Shown here in pieces: positions 18,545 through 27,392 of a stretch of DNA of 64,000 nucleotides. The DNA is from Cryobacterium ruanii (lineage in GTDB: Bacteria; Actinomycetota; Actinomycetes; Actinomycetales; Microbacteriaceae): positions 1 through 64,000 of the forward strand of contig NZ_SOHK01000009.1 in assembly GCF_004404055.1 (NCBI RefSeq), in the 5' to 3' direction. Under the pieces are notes generated by a model that made no database searches, was not told where the DNA came from, and worked only from the letters and a program-made list of their open reading frames with translations. The first letter of the stretch is position 1, and every line of letters begins with the position of its first letter. Made by a program: the position numbers and the translations under genes.

Positions 18545-19501
18545 CTAAAACTTCACCTTGACGACGGCCATCATCCAAATCGACCCGACGACGAGCAGAA
18601 TTGCCGCGACGACGAGCGCGAGGATTCCAACAATGCTTCCGAAAAACCCATTGAAGTAGCTCGGTTGCGTCAACAGCAGGAAGGCGAATACGCCGATGGG
18701 CAGTGCAATGAGTACGTAGGCGGAGATCTTGCCTTCCGCCGCGAGTGCTGTGACCTGCCTGCGGATCTGGTTCCGTTCGCGAATGGTGTGCCCGACCTGG
18801 TCGAGCACCTCCGAAAGATTCCCTCCGATTTCTCGGTTGATGGCGATTGCCTGCGCCACCCATTGAAAGTCGTCGCTGCGCATGCGCGTCGCGGTGTTGT
18901 CGAAGGCGTCGCCCAGTTCACGACCGATCCTCGTCTCGTTCACGACCCGGGCAAACTCGTCTGATGTTGGTGACTCCGTCTCGTGGGCGACGGCGTCAAC
19001 GGCGCGGAGCAGGCTGTGACCGGCCCGGAGGCCGCCGGCGAGAAGTCCCAGGGTCTCATCCAGTTGATCGGCGAACTTGGCACGTCGGCGATCGGTGCGC
19101 AGCCTCAAAGCAACTTTCGCTCCGATCGGGGCCAGCACCGCGAAGACGAGCATGACTGGCACTGTCCACGGTGTCCCGATGCTGAGGAGCAGCCCGAGCA
19201 GTGCGAGCACGATGGAAGCTGACATGACCAGGAGCACAAATCCCGACGGTGCCAGGCGGATGTCCGCCTGCTCCAACTCTGTGGCGCTGAACGGCGCCCG
19301 CCCACGTCGATGAATCACCCCATCGATCGCTTTCACAGTTCGATCGGTCACCTTGGTCAGTACCGAGACTTCCGCGGCGTCCGGGGCACGCCGGCGCTCC
19401 AGTGGGACCCTCGCCAGGGGAGGAGCGATGACCAGAAAAACGAGTACGAGAAGCGCGATCAAGCCTGCCGCGATTCCGGCCGCGGCAACGAGATCGTTCA
19501 T
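18545..19501 (-). CDS. tadB: Tad locus A: TadB, type II secretion F-domain protein
   Basis: 318 residues. A first membrane helix (IAAGLIALLVLVFLVIAPPL), two further helices near 90-130, an F domain with LDETLGLLAGGLRAGHSLLR and the family motif NLSEVLDQVGHTIRERNQIR, then two C-terminal membrane helices. Partner of TadC in the platform; both act with the ATPase TadA. Its start overlaps the end of tadA by four bases. Confidence 0.9.
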   Translation of the reverse strand: MNDLVAAAGIAAGLIALLVLVFLVIAPPLARVPLERRRAPDAAEVSVLTKVTDRTVKAIDGVIHRRGRAPFSATELEQADIRLAPSGFVLLVMSASIVLALLGLLLSIGTPWTVPVMLVFAVLAPIGAKVALRLRTDRRRAKFADQLDETLGLLAGGLRAGHSLLRAVDAVAHETESPTSDEFARVVNETRIGRELGDAFDNTATRMRSDDFQWVAQAIAINREIGGNLSEVLDQVGHTIRERNQIRRQVTALAAEGKISAYVLIALPIGVFAFLLLTQPSYFNGFFGSIVGILALVVAAILLVVGSIWMMAVVKVKF

Positions 19502-20958
19502 CGCCCGGACCGCGTCACGAGGTCGGCGTGGAAGACGCTGGGCGAGAGGTTGATGCCCAAGTCGCGGAATTTGTCCACGAATCGCGGTCGTACACCGGTT
19601 GCGATTGCATGTCCGAGTACTTTTCCGTCCTCGTCGATACCGGCGCCGTGGTCAAAGACGAAGGCATCTTGCATCGTGACAATGTCGCCCTCCATACCCT
19701 GAACCTCGGTCACGTGAGTGATGCGACGGGTCCCGTCCTTTAGCCGGCTGATTTGCACGATTACGTCGATCGCCGAGGAGATCTGTTCGCGGATCGCGCG
19801 CAACGGAAGTTCCATCCCCGCCATCAGCACGAGAGTTTCCAACCGAGCGATCGCATCGCGCGGCGCGTTGGCGTGTACCGTCGAGATTGATCCTTCATGG
19901 CCGGTGTTCATGGCTTGGAGCATGTCGAGGCTTTCCCCGCCGCGGCACTCGCCGATCACGATGCGGTCGGGCCGCATTCGGAGGGAGTTGCGCACGAGGT
20001 CCCTGATGGTGATCTCACCTTTGCCCTCGATGTTCGCGGGGCGCGATTCGAGCCGAATGACGTGCTCCTGCTGAAGTTGCAGCTCGACCGCGTCCTCGAT
20101 GGTGATGATGCGTTCCTGGGGCGGGATGAAGCTGGATAAGACGTTGAGCAGGGTGGTCTTCCCTGTTCCGGTGCCGCCGGAGACGATGATGTTCAGTCGG
20201 GCCTTCACGCATGCGTCGAGCACCTGGGCCATATCTGCAGTCATCGTTCCGAAATTGATGAGGTCGCGGACGGTGAAGGGTTCGCGGGCGAACTTACGAA
20301 TCGTCAACGATGAGCCGTCCACCGCTAGCGGCGGAATAATCGCGTTCACCCGGGATCCGTCGGCCAGGCGTGCATCTACCAGGGGCGAAGATTCATCGAT
20401 TCTGCGACCGACCTTCGATACGATGCGCTCAATCACCCGCCGCAGTTGGGCCTCGCTCGTGAAGCGGGATTCGCTCAAACTGAGTTGGCCGTGCCGCTCA
20501 AGGAAGATCTGCTCGTGGCCGTTGACCATGATCTCGGTCACGGTTTCGTCGGCGAGAAGCGCCTCGAGGGGACCGTAGCCGAGCACGTCGGCTCCGATTT
20601 CGGTGATGAGCCGCGCGCGCTCCTCTGCGCTGAGGGGAACTTGTTCGGCCGAGACGATGTTGCCCAGCTCGACCCGTGCATAGGCGTGCAGCTGCTCCTC
20701 GCTGAGGCTCAAATCGTTCAGACGCATACCGATCCGCTTGAAGAGTTCCTGGGCGGTGCGTTCTTTGAGCTCGGCGAGAGGATCGACGAGAGCAGGGGCC
20801 TCCGGGGTGGTCGGGGCCAGTCCCGAATCGGCCGGATCCTCGGTGGGGCTGGCAACCAGCGGTGCCGTTCTCGCCCCCGGGATGGTCCCGATTCTCGTCG
20901 CGGAGCGGAGCGGGATTTCCGTCTCGCGCGCAGCATCTACTCGTTCGTTTAGTTTCAT
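19498..20958 (-). CDS. tadA: Tad locus A: TadA/CpaF secretion ATPase
   Basis: 486 residues. An N-terminal helical domain (about 1-130) precedes the ATPase core. The Walker A loop is VSGGTGTGKTTLLNVLS, the Asp box lies in ITIEDAVELQL, the Walker B in DRIVIGECRGGESLDMLQAM and the His box in TGHEGSISTVHANAPRDAI. These are the CpaF/GspE-type motifs. It powers Flp pilus extension and probably retraction. Overlaps cpaE upstream (ATGA) and tadB downstream, so the whole locus is translationally chained. Confidence 0.95.
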   Translation of the reverse strand: MKLNERVDAARETEIPLRSATRIGTIPGARTAPLVASPTEDPADSGLAPTTPEAPALVDPLAELKERTAQELFKRIGMRLNDLSLSEEQLHAYARVELGNIVSAEQVPLSAEERARLITEIGADVLGYGPLEALLADETVTEIMVNGHEQIFLERHGQLSLSESRFTSEAQLRRVIERIVSKVGRRIDESSPLVDARLADGSRVNAIIPPLAVDGSSLTIRKFAREPFTVRDLINFGTMTADMAQVLDACVKARLNIIVSGGTGTGKTTLLNVLSSFIPPQERIITIEDAVELQLQQEHVIRLESRPANIEGKGEITIRDLVRNSLRMRPDRIVIGECRGGESLDMLQAMNTGHEGSISTVHANAPRDAIARLETLVLMAGMELPLRAIREQISSAIDVIVQISRLKDGTRRITHVTEVQGMEGDIVTMQDAFVFDHGAGIDEDGKVLGHAIATGVRPRFVDKFRDLGINLSPSVFHADLVTRSGR

Positions 20959-22262
20959 GTGACAACCACCCTTCGATGCAAGTGACCACGTTTGGGAAAA
21001 GCGTTGGGCTCGAACCGATGCACCAGGGCGGTGAGAGCGGTCGAGGCGGAGTTTCTTCTGCCGGCTTGCAGGATGGGGATGCCGCGGTTGGTCGACAGTG
21101 CCACGAGTGGTGAGCGTGGGATGGCGATGTCCACAGGCACACCGATGGTGGCCTCGATGTCCCGCACGCTCAGTCCGCTCTTGCGGTCGGCGAGGTTGAG
21201 TACCACGTGGCGGCCCGGCGGCAGCATGTTGATGCTGGAGAGCACTGCCAATTCCTTGCGGAGCCCGCGCGCGCTGGGGACCGACATGTCACACAGGAAC
21301 ACGGCATCGGTTGCGAGTTCGAGGGCGGCGAGGGCATGGTCGCCGAGGCCCGGCGCCGTGTCGATGATGACGTACCGGAAGATCTCGGAGAGCTGCTGGA
21401 TCAAGTGACTGAGCTGGTCGCCGGTGACCCGGTCGCCGTCAGCGGGCAGGTCTGCGCCGCACACGGTGTAGAAGTCGCTCGGGTGTAAGGTCAGAAAAGT
21501 TTTCAGAACGATCGTGTCATGGGGCGCACTGCCCGTGACGAGGTCCGGCAGGGTGTGTGAGGGATTCAGCGACAGGGCCGTGGCGACGTCGCCGAACTGT
21601 GTGTCCGCGTCGATGAGCACGACCGAGAGCGGCGACAACCGGGCCAACCCGATGGCGAGGTTCGTGGCGACGGTCGTCTTGCCGAGGCCGCCCTTGGGCG
21701 CCACAACCGCGATGATCTGGCTTCGTACGCCGTATTGCGCCGGAAGCGTCTCGATCGGGGGTGCGGCGAGGTTACCGAGCACCGACGGGCCGCTATTCTG
21801 CGTCTGCCCCGGCTTCGGTTCGTCCCGGGCAAGCTCCAGTGTCTGTTCGAGCTCAGCTATCGACCCACCGTTGCAGAGCACCGGGGATGGGCGTTTCAAC
21901 AGGCCCACCTGCTGATTTTGGGGTAGCACAGCAGTGTGTTTCGCGCTGAGATCCAGCACTGGATGGATAGTCCTCTCAGCGATCCACCCGTTCGAGGTTG
22001 GCCCGCTGTCCGCCGCGTTCACGATACTGATCCCCGGATACAGCCTGGCCAGTCCGGCGGAGATTTCGCGCGCACGCTCGTGGGAGAGGAACGCGCCCAG
22101 TAGTGCGGCGTCGGGCCGGTCCGCCGCCACGAGTCTGCCCAGGACGGCCGACGGGCCGAAGGCCAAAGGCCACCGCGCGACCAGTTTCAGGGCCTGCCCG
22201 AGGAGAACGTGCAGTCGGGTTTCGAATTCGTGGCTGTGTCCCAAAAGGAGGAGGCGACTCAT
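20955..22262 (-). CDS. Tad locus A: CpaE/TadZ-like P-loop ATPase
   Basis: 435 residues from MSRLLLLGHSHEFETRL; the start overlaps the cpaB stop as ATGA. The N-terminal 170 residues resemble a degenerate receiver domain. The C-terminal half is MinD/ParA-like: a deviant Walker A in VVAPKGGLGKTTVATNLAIG, Walker A' in VVLIDADTQFGDVATAL and Walker B in YVIIDTAPGLGDHAL. CpaE/TadZ proteins place the Tad machine in the cell. A linker of about 60 residues rich in Pro/Gln joins the two halves. Confidence 0.88.
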   Translation of the reverse strand: MSRLLLLGHSHEFETRLHVLLGQALKLVARWPLAFGPSAVLGRLVAADRPDAALLGAFLSHERAREISAGLARLYPGISIVNAADSGPTSNGWIAERTIHPVLDLSAKHTAVLPQNQQVGLLKRPSPVLCNGGSIAELEQTLELARDEPKPGQTQNSGPSVLGNLAAPPIETLPAQYGVRSQIIAVVAPKGGLGKTTVATNLAIGLARLSPLSVVLIDADTQFGDVATALSLNPSHTLPDLVTGSAPHDTIVLKTFLTLHPSDFYTVCGADLPADGDRVTGDQLSHLIQQLSEIFRYVIIDTAPGLGDHALAALELATDAVFLCDMSVPSARGLRKELAVLSSINMLPPGRHVVLNLADRKSGLSVRDIEATIGVPVDIAIPRSPLVALSTNRGIPILQAGRRNSASTALTALVHRFEPNAFPKRGHLHRRVVVT

Positions 22263-22996
22263 CGAAACACGATGTTTCCGTCGACGAGGCTCGAACCGGT
22301 CTCGTCGGCCGTCGTGGGTTCTATGGTGAGCCAGACGCTGCCAAACTCCTGGCCCCACACGAGACTCTCGATGTCCGGGGTTGTGCGGGCGACGGTGACC
22401 ATCACGACGCTGACTGGTTCGGCTGCGGTGTCGGAGTTTTGTGCTGCTGCGGTGGTGGCGCCCATCTGCACGGCGGTGACGAGTACTTTGTGGAAGACCT
22501 GTTTACTGACGGGAATGTCCGCTGTGCCGTCGGCCGGCTTCTTAGTCGCGGCGATGACCACACCGACGGTATCGCCGGCCTTGACCGTTCCGCCGACGAC
22601 ACGTTCCACGGGCAGCGCGAGGGTCAGCGACTGCATTCCCTCCGGAAGGGGAACAGTCCCGGCTACGGTGAGGTCGGCGGAGTCGACCCACCGAGACGTG
22701 ATGAGCTGCTCGCCAGGCTCGAGCGAAATCTCCGCCACCATGCCGGCGATGGCGCTGAGCGTGGTGACGCGTCCGGGAACGGCCGCGATCGCCGGGATTT
22801 GCTTTTCATTGATGAAGGAACTGATCTTCTCCGCGGCCGTACCCTGGGGGATTTCTGTCTTCACCACGTAGACCGGCACGAACGCTGCGCCGTCGGCGGC
22901 GCGGGCGTCGGCAGTGCGCACATAGCCGGTGAGAACGACGGTGCCGGTGAGGGCGAGCACAATCGCAAGGATTGCACCGATGAGTCGAGTTTTCAT
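22259..22996 (-). CDS. Tad locus A: CpaB/RcpC-like pilus assembly protein (SAF domain)
   Basis: 245 residues. The N-terminal membrane anchor is followed by a SAF domain (VYVVKTEIPQGTAAEKISSF, with the LEPGEQLITSRWV segment) and an RcpC-type beta domain (LALPVERVVGGTVKAGDTVG). CpaB proteins in this family sit outside the membrane and join pilus assembly; in diderms they meet the secretin, which is absent here as expected for a monoderm. Coupled by a four-base overlap to the CpaE gene. Confidence 0.85.
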   Translation of the reverse strand: MKTRLIGAILAIVLALTGTVVLTGYVRTADARAADGAAFVPVYVVKTEIPQGTAAEKISSFINEKQIPAIAAVPGRVTTLSAIAGMVAEISLEPGEQLITSRWVDSADLTVAGTVPLPEGMQSLTLALPVERVVGGTVKAGDTVGVVIAATKKPADGTADIPVSKQVFHKVLVTAVQMGATTAAAQNSDTAAEPVSVVMVTVARTTPDIESLVWGQEFGSVWLTIEPTTADETGSSLVDGNIVFR

Positions 22997-23004
22997 TACA
23001 TCTC

Positions 23005-24021
23005 CTACTTGGTCAATACGACGATGGGGGCGTTGAGCGTGGGACCGCCCAGCCCGAATGTGCTGTCAACTGAAACCATTTTCATAAAGACGCCCTGGAT
23101 ACCCCGCCAATTGTTGCCCTTCTTGCAATCTTTCGCATCGGCGGGGGGGCTGGGCGGGCAGAGCGGGGCCAGGGAATCGATGTCACTCGTGGACGGGAAA
23201 TTCCAACCGGTGATGGTGAAGGACGCAAAGGCAAAGATGCGATATTCGGCATTGGAGCCCGTGCCACGAACGCGGTCGTAGATCGGTATGAGTACGTTCG
23301 TGCCCTTGAGGCTGGACAGTTTCGCACTGCAGTCGTTCGGCACATCGCCGCCGGCGTCGCTCCCCGCCCACAGCTCCCCGGCCGCGTTGAGGTTGAGGCT
23401 GAGGTCGATCGTCGCCTGGCAGGGGGCGGTTGTGTTGTCAAGCCAACCAAATCCGCCGGGGATGACCTCCTCCGAAGGACTTTTCTTGCACGTTTTGTTG
23501 GTATCGGTACGGACGGTCATATGCGCACCCTCCGCCCCCAGAGATTCCTGGAATTCACACAAAGACAGCGCTAGCGCGAGGACAGTCCCCGAGCCGGGGC
23601 CGCCCCACTCAGCGGTGGCCCTGGCTCTCACTGTCGACTCAGTGAAGCCTCCGGGCAAAAAGGAGGCGAAATAGTGCTGAAGGGCATTCTCGCCGTTCGC
23701 GGTCAGGGTCGAAGCTGTCACGGTGACCTTCTTGAGGTCCGTTCGCAGGTCGTACGCGACATTGGCGGCTGCGTCATTAGCGTTGTCGCTGGTATAGCTC
23801 GCGGCACGGCCGGCCGGATCGGTGCAGGTGCCATCGGCACAGTCATAGGCGATCGCGAGCGACGCGGCGTCAGCACCGTTTTGCAGCTGGGCACGTTCGG
23901 CGTACATCACTCCGACGTCGATCGAGAAAGCGAGAAACCCGAGAAGCAGCACCATCAGAAGACCCACGAGCACCGCGCTCGCGCCGCGTTCGGAGCGGAA
24001 CCGACGATTCAACCACCGCAT
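23005..24021 (-). CDS. Tad locus A: TadG-like protein (Tad_N domain)
   Basis: 338 residues. The N-terminus NRRFRSERGASAVLVGLLMV is a pseudopilin-like signal with a Gly just before the hydrophobic helix. The next segment, VGVMYAERAQLQNGADAASL, is the Tad_N domain hallmark, followed by AIAYDCADG. The rest is a large extracytoplasmic region with several Cys residues (for instance LCEFQESLG, NKTCKKSP, DCSAK, LCPPSPPADAKDCKKG), likely disulfide-bonded. Probably a minor pilin or surface component. Overlaps the TadE gene by 13 bases. Confidence 0.85.
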   Translation of the reverse strand: MRWLNRRFRSERGASAVLVGLLMVLLLGFLAFSIDVGVMYAERAQLQNGADAASLAIAYDCADGTCTDPAGRAASYTSDNANDAAANVAYDLRTDLKKVTVTASTLTANGENALQHYFASFLPGGFTESTVRARATAEWGGPGSGTVLALALSLCEFQESLGAEGAHMTVRTDTNKTCKKSPSEEVIPGGFGWLDNTTAPCQATIDLSLNLNAAGELWAGSDAGGDVPNDCSAKLSSLKGTNVLIPIYDRVRGTGSNAEYRIFAFASFTITGWNFPSTSDIDSLAPLCPPSPPADAKDCKKGNNWRGIQGVFMKMVSVDSTFGLGGPTLNAPIVVLTK

Positions 24022-24395
24022 TGCATGACTCCTTTACCGGTCAGTGGCATGCTGGCGCCGAAATATCCGGTGACGAAATCGACGGTGTAGGTGACGGTCA
24101 CGGTCGTCTTCGCACCAGCCACACATGTGGACGGGGAGATGGCAATGTTGCTGGCGGACAGTCCCGGCACCGATGGGGCCGCCTGCCAAGCGGTCTCTTT
24201 GGCGTCGGCTACGTTCTTGTGAATGGCCATATACCGGGCACCTTCGCGAGCGGCGCCGCTCAGGGAAATCTGCACGTTCAAGACCCGGCCGAACTCGATG
24301 ATGCCGAATACGAGAACGACGAGCAGCGGAACAATGAGCGCGAACTCGACCGCCGCCGCGCCGCGTTCGCCTTTGGTGATACGCCTTCGCATCAT
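24009..24395 (-). CDS. Tad locus A: TadE-like pseudopilin
   Basis: 128 residues. The prepilin-type N-terminus TKGERGAAAVEFALIVPLLV has a Gly, then Glu at +5 and Phe at +6, matching the TadE consensus for cleavage by the Tad prepilin peptidase. One membrane helix is followed by the ARYMAIHKNVADAKETA segment and a beta-rich C-terminus with two Cys. TadE is a minor pilin of the Flp pilus. About 100 bases separate it from the Flp pilin gene, and a strong hairpin lies in that gap. Confidence 0.88.
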   Translation of the reverse strand: MMRRRITKGERGAAAVEFALIVPLLVVLVFGIIEFGRVLNVQISLSGAAREGARYMAIHKNVADAKETAWQAAPSVPGLSASNIAISPSTCVAGAKTTVTVTYTVDFVTGYFGASMPLTGKGVMQCGG

Positions 24396-24416
24396 GCGCG
24401 TTCCCTTTCAGTGTGA

Positions 24417-24445
24417 GCGGCGGCTTCCAAAACGGAAGCCGCCGC
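24417..24445 (-). terminator. Hairpin between Flp pilin and tadE
   Basis: A 12-bp GC-rich stem with a five-base loop (arms 24417-24428 and 24434-24445) lies just after the pilin stop and before the tadE start. There is no T run behind it, so it may be an attenuator or an mRNA-stabilising 3' structure that lets the pilin message outnumber the assembly genes, rather than a full terminator. Confidence 0.6.
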
Positions 24446-24493
24446 CGATGCACGGTGGGTTGACCGAGCGGCCGGCCCAGAGATTACGGGAGG

Positions 24494-24679
24494 CTAGCCG
24501 CCGAGCTTGGTCTGCACCAGGCCAAACTTGGTGTTCAACGCAATGCCGATGGCACCAACGGTGCCGATGATGACGACGGCGATGAGCGAGACCATCAGTC
24601 CGTACTCCACCGCCGTGGCACCCTCTTCGTCCGTGCGCATGCTGTTTACGAAAGCCTGGAACTTGGTGTAGATCTTCAT
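24494..24679 (-). CDS. flp: Flp family type IVb pilin
   Basis: 61 residues, the major Tad pilin. The N-terminal leader of 20 residues ends in Gly, and mature sequence starts ATAVEYGLMVSLIAVVIIG, with Glu+5 and Tyr+6 exactly as in the Flp consensus. One hydrophobic helix and a short tail (NTKFGLVQTKLGG) follow. It is first in locus A, read from the minus strand, and is probably expressed at the highest level. Confidence 0.95.
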   Translation of the reverse strand: MKIYTKFQAFVNSMRTDEEGATAVEYGLMVSLIAVVIIGTVGAIGIALNTKFGLVQTKLGG

Positions 24680-25097
24680 CTCGGAATTCCGTTCTGTGTG
24701 GGCCGGCCTCAGAGTCGGCCGATCGGGTACACGAAAGATATTTCGCCTGAAGATTCCTCAATAGCCCCATTTGGAGTGCGACCCAATAAAGGGTGAACAG
24801 TGTGTCGGCTGTTGATCTACCGAAGGAGAGCTCGGGCATGAACCGTGATTCGAGACGGCGCGTGGGGAATTTTTCGGGGCAGGTTCTGCGCCGCTACGAC
24901 TCCCGGAGTTTCACGAACGCACAACGAATATGGCCCCGCTGGCGGGGAGTCGACATGATTATCGAGCTTCGCGGGGGAATCACGCGGGCCCTAGTAGCAA
25001 TGACGAGGGTGAGCGCTGGTGCTGGTTCGTGCAGAGGTACGGATAAAAGTACTCCCTAGGGACGTTGAGGGAACGAACGCGAGTCGACTGTGGCCGG
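24680..25097. other. Intergenic region upstream of the Flp pilin
   Basis: About 420 bases between the pilin start and the stop of the prepilin peptidase gene. It should hold the promoter of locus A: on the minus strand TTGGGT and TATTGA are 17 bases apart about 100 bases before the pilin start, a weak candidate. A plus-strand frame of 88 codons (24793-25059) is not supported by any motif. GC content drops in the part next to the pilin, as in promoter regions. Confidence 0.4.
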
Positions 25098-25730
25098 TCA
25101 GGAGAAAAACACGCCCACGAAGGCCCCCGCGAGCATCGACGGCCCAAAAGGAAGCGAACTCGTCAACGTCGCCCGGCGGGCGGCGATCGCAGCCAGGGAC
25201 ACGAGGGAGCCGATGAGAAAGCCGCTGAAGCCGCCGACGAAAACGGGTGTCCAGCCCAGATAACCCAGGGGGAACCCGATGACGGCGGCCAGCTTGACGT
25301 CGCCCAGGCCTATGCCGCCGGGCGCCACGAGCGCGAGAAGGAGATAAAGCGCAAAAAGCGCAGCCGCCCCGAGCGCCGCTCCCAGCAGAGCCGGCCACTG
25401 ATTCGTCACCCAAGCGGCTGCGGTGAGTAACGCGGGGAGCGCGACCAGCGACGGATAGATGATCGCGTTGGGCAATCGCTTCTCGGTGATGTCAACCACG
25501 GCCAACACCACGGCGATCCCAACCAGGTACAGGTAAGCGGGCAGTTCCTCGACCGGCCCAAGCACAAAGGCCACACCGGCGACGAGCGCGCCGGTGGATG
25601 CTCCCACGACCACCTGTACCGGCCAGCCGAAGCGGCGACCTCCTCGCAACATCCTCTCAGCGGCCCGGGTCAGCGGCACGCCAGAGGAGGCGCCGAGCAC
25701 TGCGAGGGCCACCGGAAACCACACCTCCAC
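25098..25730 (-). CDS. Prepilin peptidase, A24 family (TadV/CpaA type)
   Basis: 210 residues, six or so membrane helices, GTG start. The two catalytic Asp residues are visible: Asp80 in LAVVDITEKRLPNAI and Asp144 in GGIGLGDVKLAAVIG, the latter being the GxGDxK box of the aspartyl prepilin peptidases. It lacks the N-terminal methyltransferase domain with paired Cys of PilD. It lies between the two Tad loci and is the only such gene in the window, so it probably processes pilins from both. Confidence 0.9.
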   Translation of the reverse strand: MEVWFPVALAVLGASSGVPLTRAAERMLRGGRRFGWPVQVVVGASTGALVAGVAFVLGPVEELPAYLYLVGIAVVLAVVDITEKRLPNAIIYPSLVALPALLTAAAWVTNQWPALLGAALGAAALFALYLLLALVAPGGIGLGDVKLAAVIGFPLGYLGWTPVFVGGFSGFLIGSLVSLAAIAARRATLTSSLPFGPSMLAGAFVGVFFS

Positions 25731-26293
25731 AGCGCTAATACTCTTTCCGAGAAACGTCTATCATCTCGTTCTTTCCCCCGCCTGCGTGCACTGTTCGGAT
25801 GGTTTCCCGACACATTTAGCCTAAATCAAGAACGCTCCCTCGAGTCGGGAGTCCTAAAAAAGCCGCCAACCGTCCTGGCCATCGACATGCACTCAATCTG
25901 CCATGCAGGAATATGACCCACATAAGCGGGGGCAAGGCCAGTAGTGTCTCTGGCCGCGTCGTGATTGACACGCACCATTGGGTGGCTGTGTGAATGATTC
26001 ACGGATCGTGATCCCGTCACTCAGATCGAACTCAACGTGCCCACCTTCGCCACCCCGCAAAGCGCGATTCGACGTGCGGCCCGCCAGCGCGGCGGCCTTC
26101 TTCGGCCTATTCGTTTCTATCCCGATTGGCCACACACGTGGCCACTGTGGCACGAGGAACTGGGCGCCGTCAGCAGCGTGGGTCAGTCGTTGCAAAATTA
26201 AACGCCCCCCGATCTCCCGCGCCGGGCGTGTTGGTCTGGGAAATTTAGTTGCGAGTGATTCTGATCGCGCCCGGCCCGGCTTATGCGGTCGGC
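25731..26293. other. Intergenic region between the Tad loci
   Basis: About 560 bases without a supported gene. Several overlapping frames of 60-145 codons occur on both strands but none has a recognisable motif, start context or consistent codon bias. Its composition is lower in GC and richer in A/T-start triplets near 25,750-25,870. It may be the promoter region for the peptidase gene plus decayed sequence separating the loci. Confidence 0.4.
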
Positions 26294-26686
26294 TCACCCG
26301 GACGGCTCACCCGGTGGCGGCCCGGCTCGGGCACTCGCGGAGATGTCAATGCCGTGCACCCGACGCCGCACAGAAACGGACGCGATCAGCCCCAACACAG
26401 TACAGCGCGTGACGGCCGTCTCATTCAGCGTCGCTGCGGCATCCGCTGCCTCGCAGGGATAGCCCGCGATTGCACCGGAGGCGGTGTCAGCGGCTGCGAG
26501 CGCTGCCGCATCAGCCGCGTTCGCGACGGACCGACTAACGACGAGCAACCCGAGGATCGTCACGATCAGGGTAGTCAATAGCACGGTGGCAGCCAGCACT
26601 GCGAGAGCGAGGATTGACCCAGCTCCACACTCGGCATTCCGGCACTCGGCAGGTCCGGCCTTCGAGTTATCACCTCGAGCGCTCAT
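26294..26686 (-). CDS. Tad locus B: TadG/Rv3654c-like protein
   Basis: 130 residues from MSARGDNSK; start overlaps the preceding TadE-like gene as ATGA. The N-terminal hydrophobic helix (GAGSILALAVLAATVLLTTL) follows a Cys-Gly pair, and then comes SVANAADAAALAAADTASGA, the Tad_N-type stretch seen in the Rv3654c family. Two Cys residues in the tail (GYPCEAADAAATLNETAVTR, then C) may pair. It would be a pseudopilin-like component of the compact actinobacterial Tad system. Confidence 0.75.
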   Translation of the reverse strand: MSARGDNSKAGPAECRNAECGAGSILALAVLAATVLLTTLIVTILGLLVVSRSVANAADAAALAAADTASGAIAGYPCEAADAAATLNETAVTRCTVLGLIASVSVRRRVHGIDISASARAGPPPGEPSG

Positions 26687-27042
26687 AATCCGCCGGCCAG
26701 GGCGCAGGAGTGCGCTTCGAGGATCAGGCCCACGAATATGCCCGGCAGACCCTGGGCAGCGACTCGAGCACAGACGAACTCGCCGCGGCGTTCCGACGAC
26801 AGGCTCGCTCCCGATACCGCGCTCTGTACGAGCCCTGCGGCCCGGCCCGGACTGTCGCCACGGGCGAGCGCACGCGCTGCACTGGCGGCGGCATCCGTCA
26901 GCCTCACCTGCACGCCGACCACCTGCACGGCACCGAGGCAACAAGCCAGAACGAGCACGACCGCCGGAAAAGCCGTGGCGAATTCGGCCGTCGTGCTGCC
27001 CCGTGCGTCACGACGGCCTCCTCTACCCGATACTGAGCGCAC
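26683..27042 (-). CDS. Tad locus B: TadE-like pseudopilin (start uncertain, possible frameshift)
   Basis: The conserved part is DARGSTTAEFATAFPAVVLV, a TadE-type signal with Gly then Glu+5 and Phe+6, then a membrane helix and VQVRLTDAAASAARALARGD. A perfect AGGAGG lies at 27017-27022 right behind the DUF4244 stop, with a GTG five bases on (27009-27011), but that GTG is in another frame and there is no in-frame start close to the Shine-Dalgarno. The nearest in-frame start is a GTG at 27042, inside the upstream gene and without a ribosome site. One base lost in the GGGG run near 27000 would explain this. Either the gene is frameshifted at its first codons or the upstream GTG is used. Confidence 0.65.
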   Translation of the reverse strand: MRSVSGRGGRRDARGSTTAEFATAFPAVVLVLACCLGAVQVVGVQVRLTDAAASAARALARGDSPGRAAGLVQSAVSGASLSSERRGEFVCARVAAQGLPGIFVGLILEAHSCALAGGL

Positions 27043-27283
27043 GTCGCACCAGATCGGTGAGCATTCCCCGAACCTCGTCGCTGCGCAGAATGACAATGAG
27101 CAGCCCGGCGAATCCGACCGCAGCCATAGTGGCCACAACATATTCCGCGGTCGCCGCTCCGGCGTCGTCGGCCAGGCGTCTCAGCGCAGCGCGGCCGGGC
27201 ACGGTCGATTTCGTCGGTGCTGCAGTGTTTGTCAGCGCCATTCTCACCAGCGCTGCTCCAGGCACAGACATCTTTGTATACAC
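27023..27283 (-). CDS. Tad locus B: DUF4244 Flp-like pilin
   Basis: About 86 residues from a GTG behind AAGGAG; an ATG four codons later is possible. After a leader of about 40 residues, DDAGAATAEYVVATMAAVGF has a Gly and then Glu+5 and Tyr+6, so it is a type IVb pilin precursor like Flp. DUF4244 proteins occupy this place between TadB and TadE in actinobacterial clusters of the Rv3654c-Rv3660c type. It is the likely major pilin of locus B. Confidence 0.82.
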   Translation of the reverse strand: MYTKMSVPGAALVRMALTNTAAPTKSTVPGRAALRRLADDAGAATAEYVVATMAAVGFAGLLIVILRSDEVRGMLTDLVRRALSIG

Positions 27284-27392
27284 AGACTCGTCTCCTTCAG
27301 CGTCCATCGACGCAGGTTGGGCGGCACGAGCAGGTTCACTCTGCTCCGATCGATCCGTCCGCGCCGCGGCGTCCGCTTATCTGTGGATAGTT

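Noticed and set aside
24793..25059. Plus-strand 88-codon frame upstream of the pilin
   Set aside because: No motif or ribosome site; it overlaps the expected promoter region of the Tad locus.
26687..26944. 86-codon N-terminal extension of the TadG-like protein
   Set aside because: It lies within the tadE-like gene in another frame and is Arg/Cys-rich; the ATGA overlap marks the true start.
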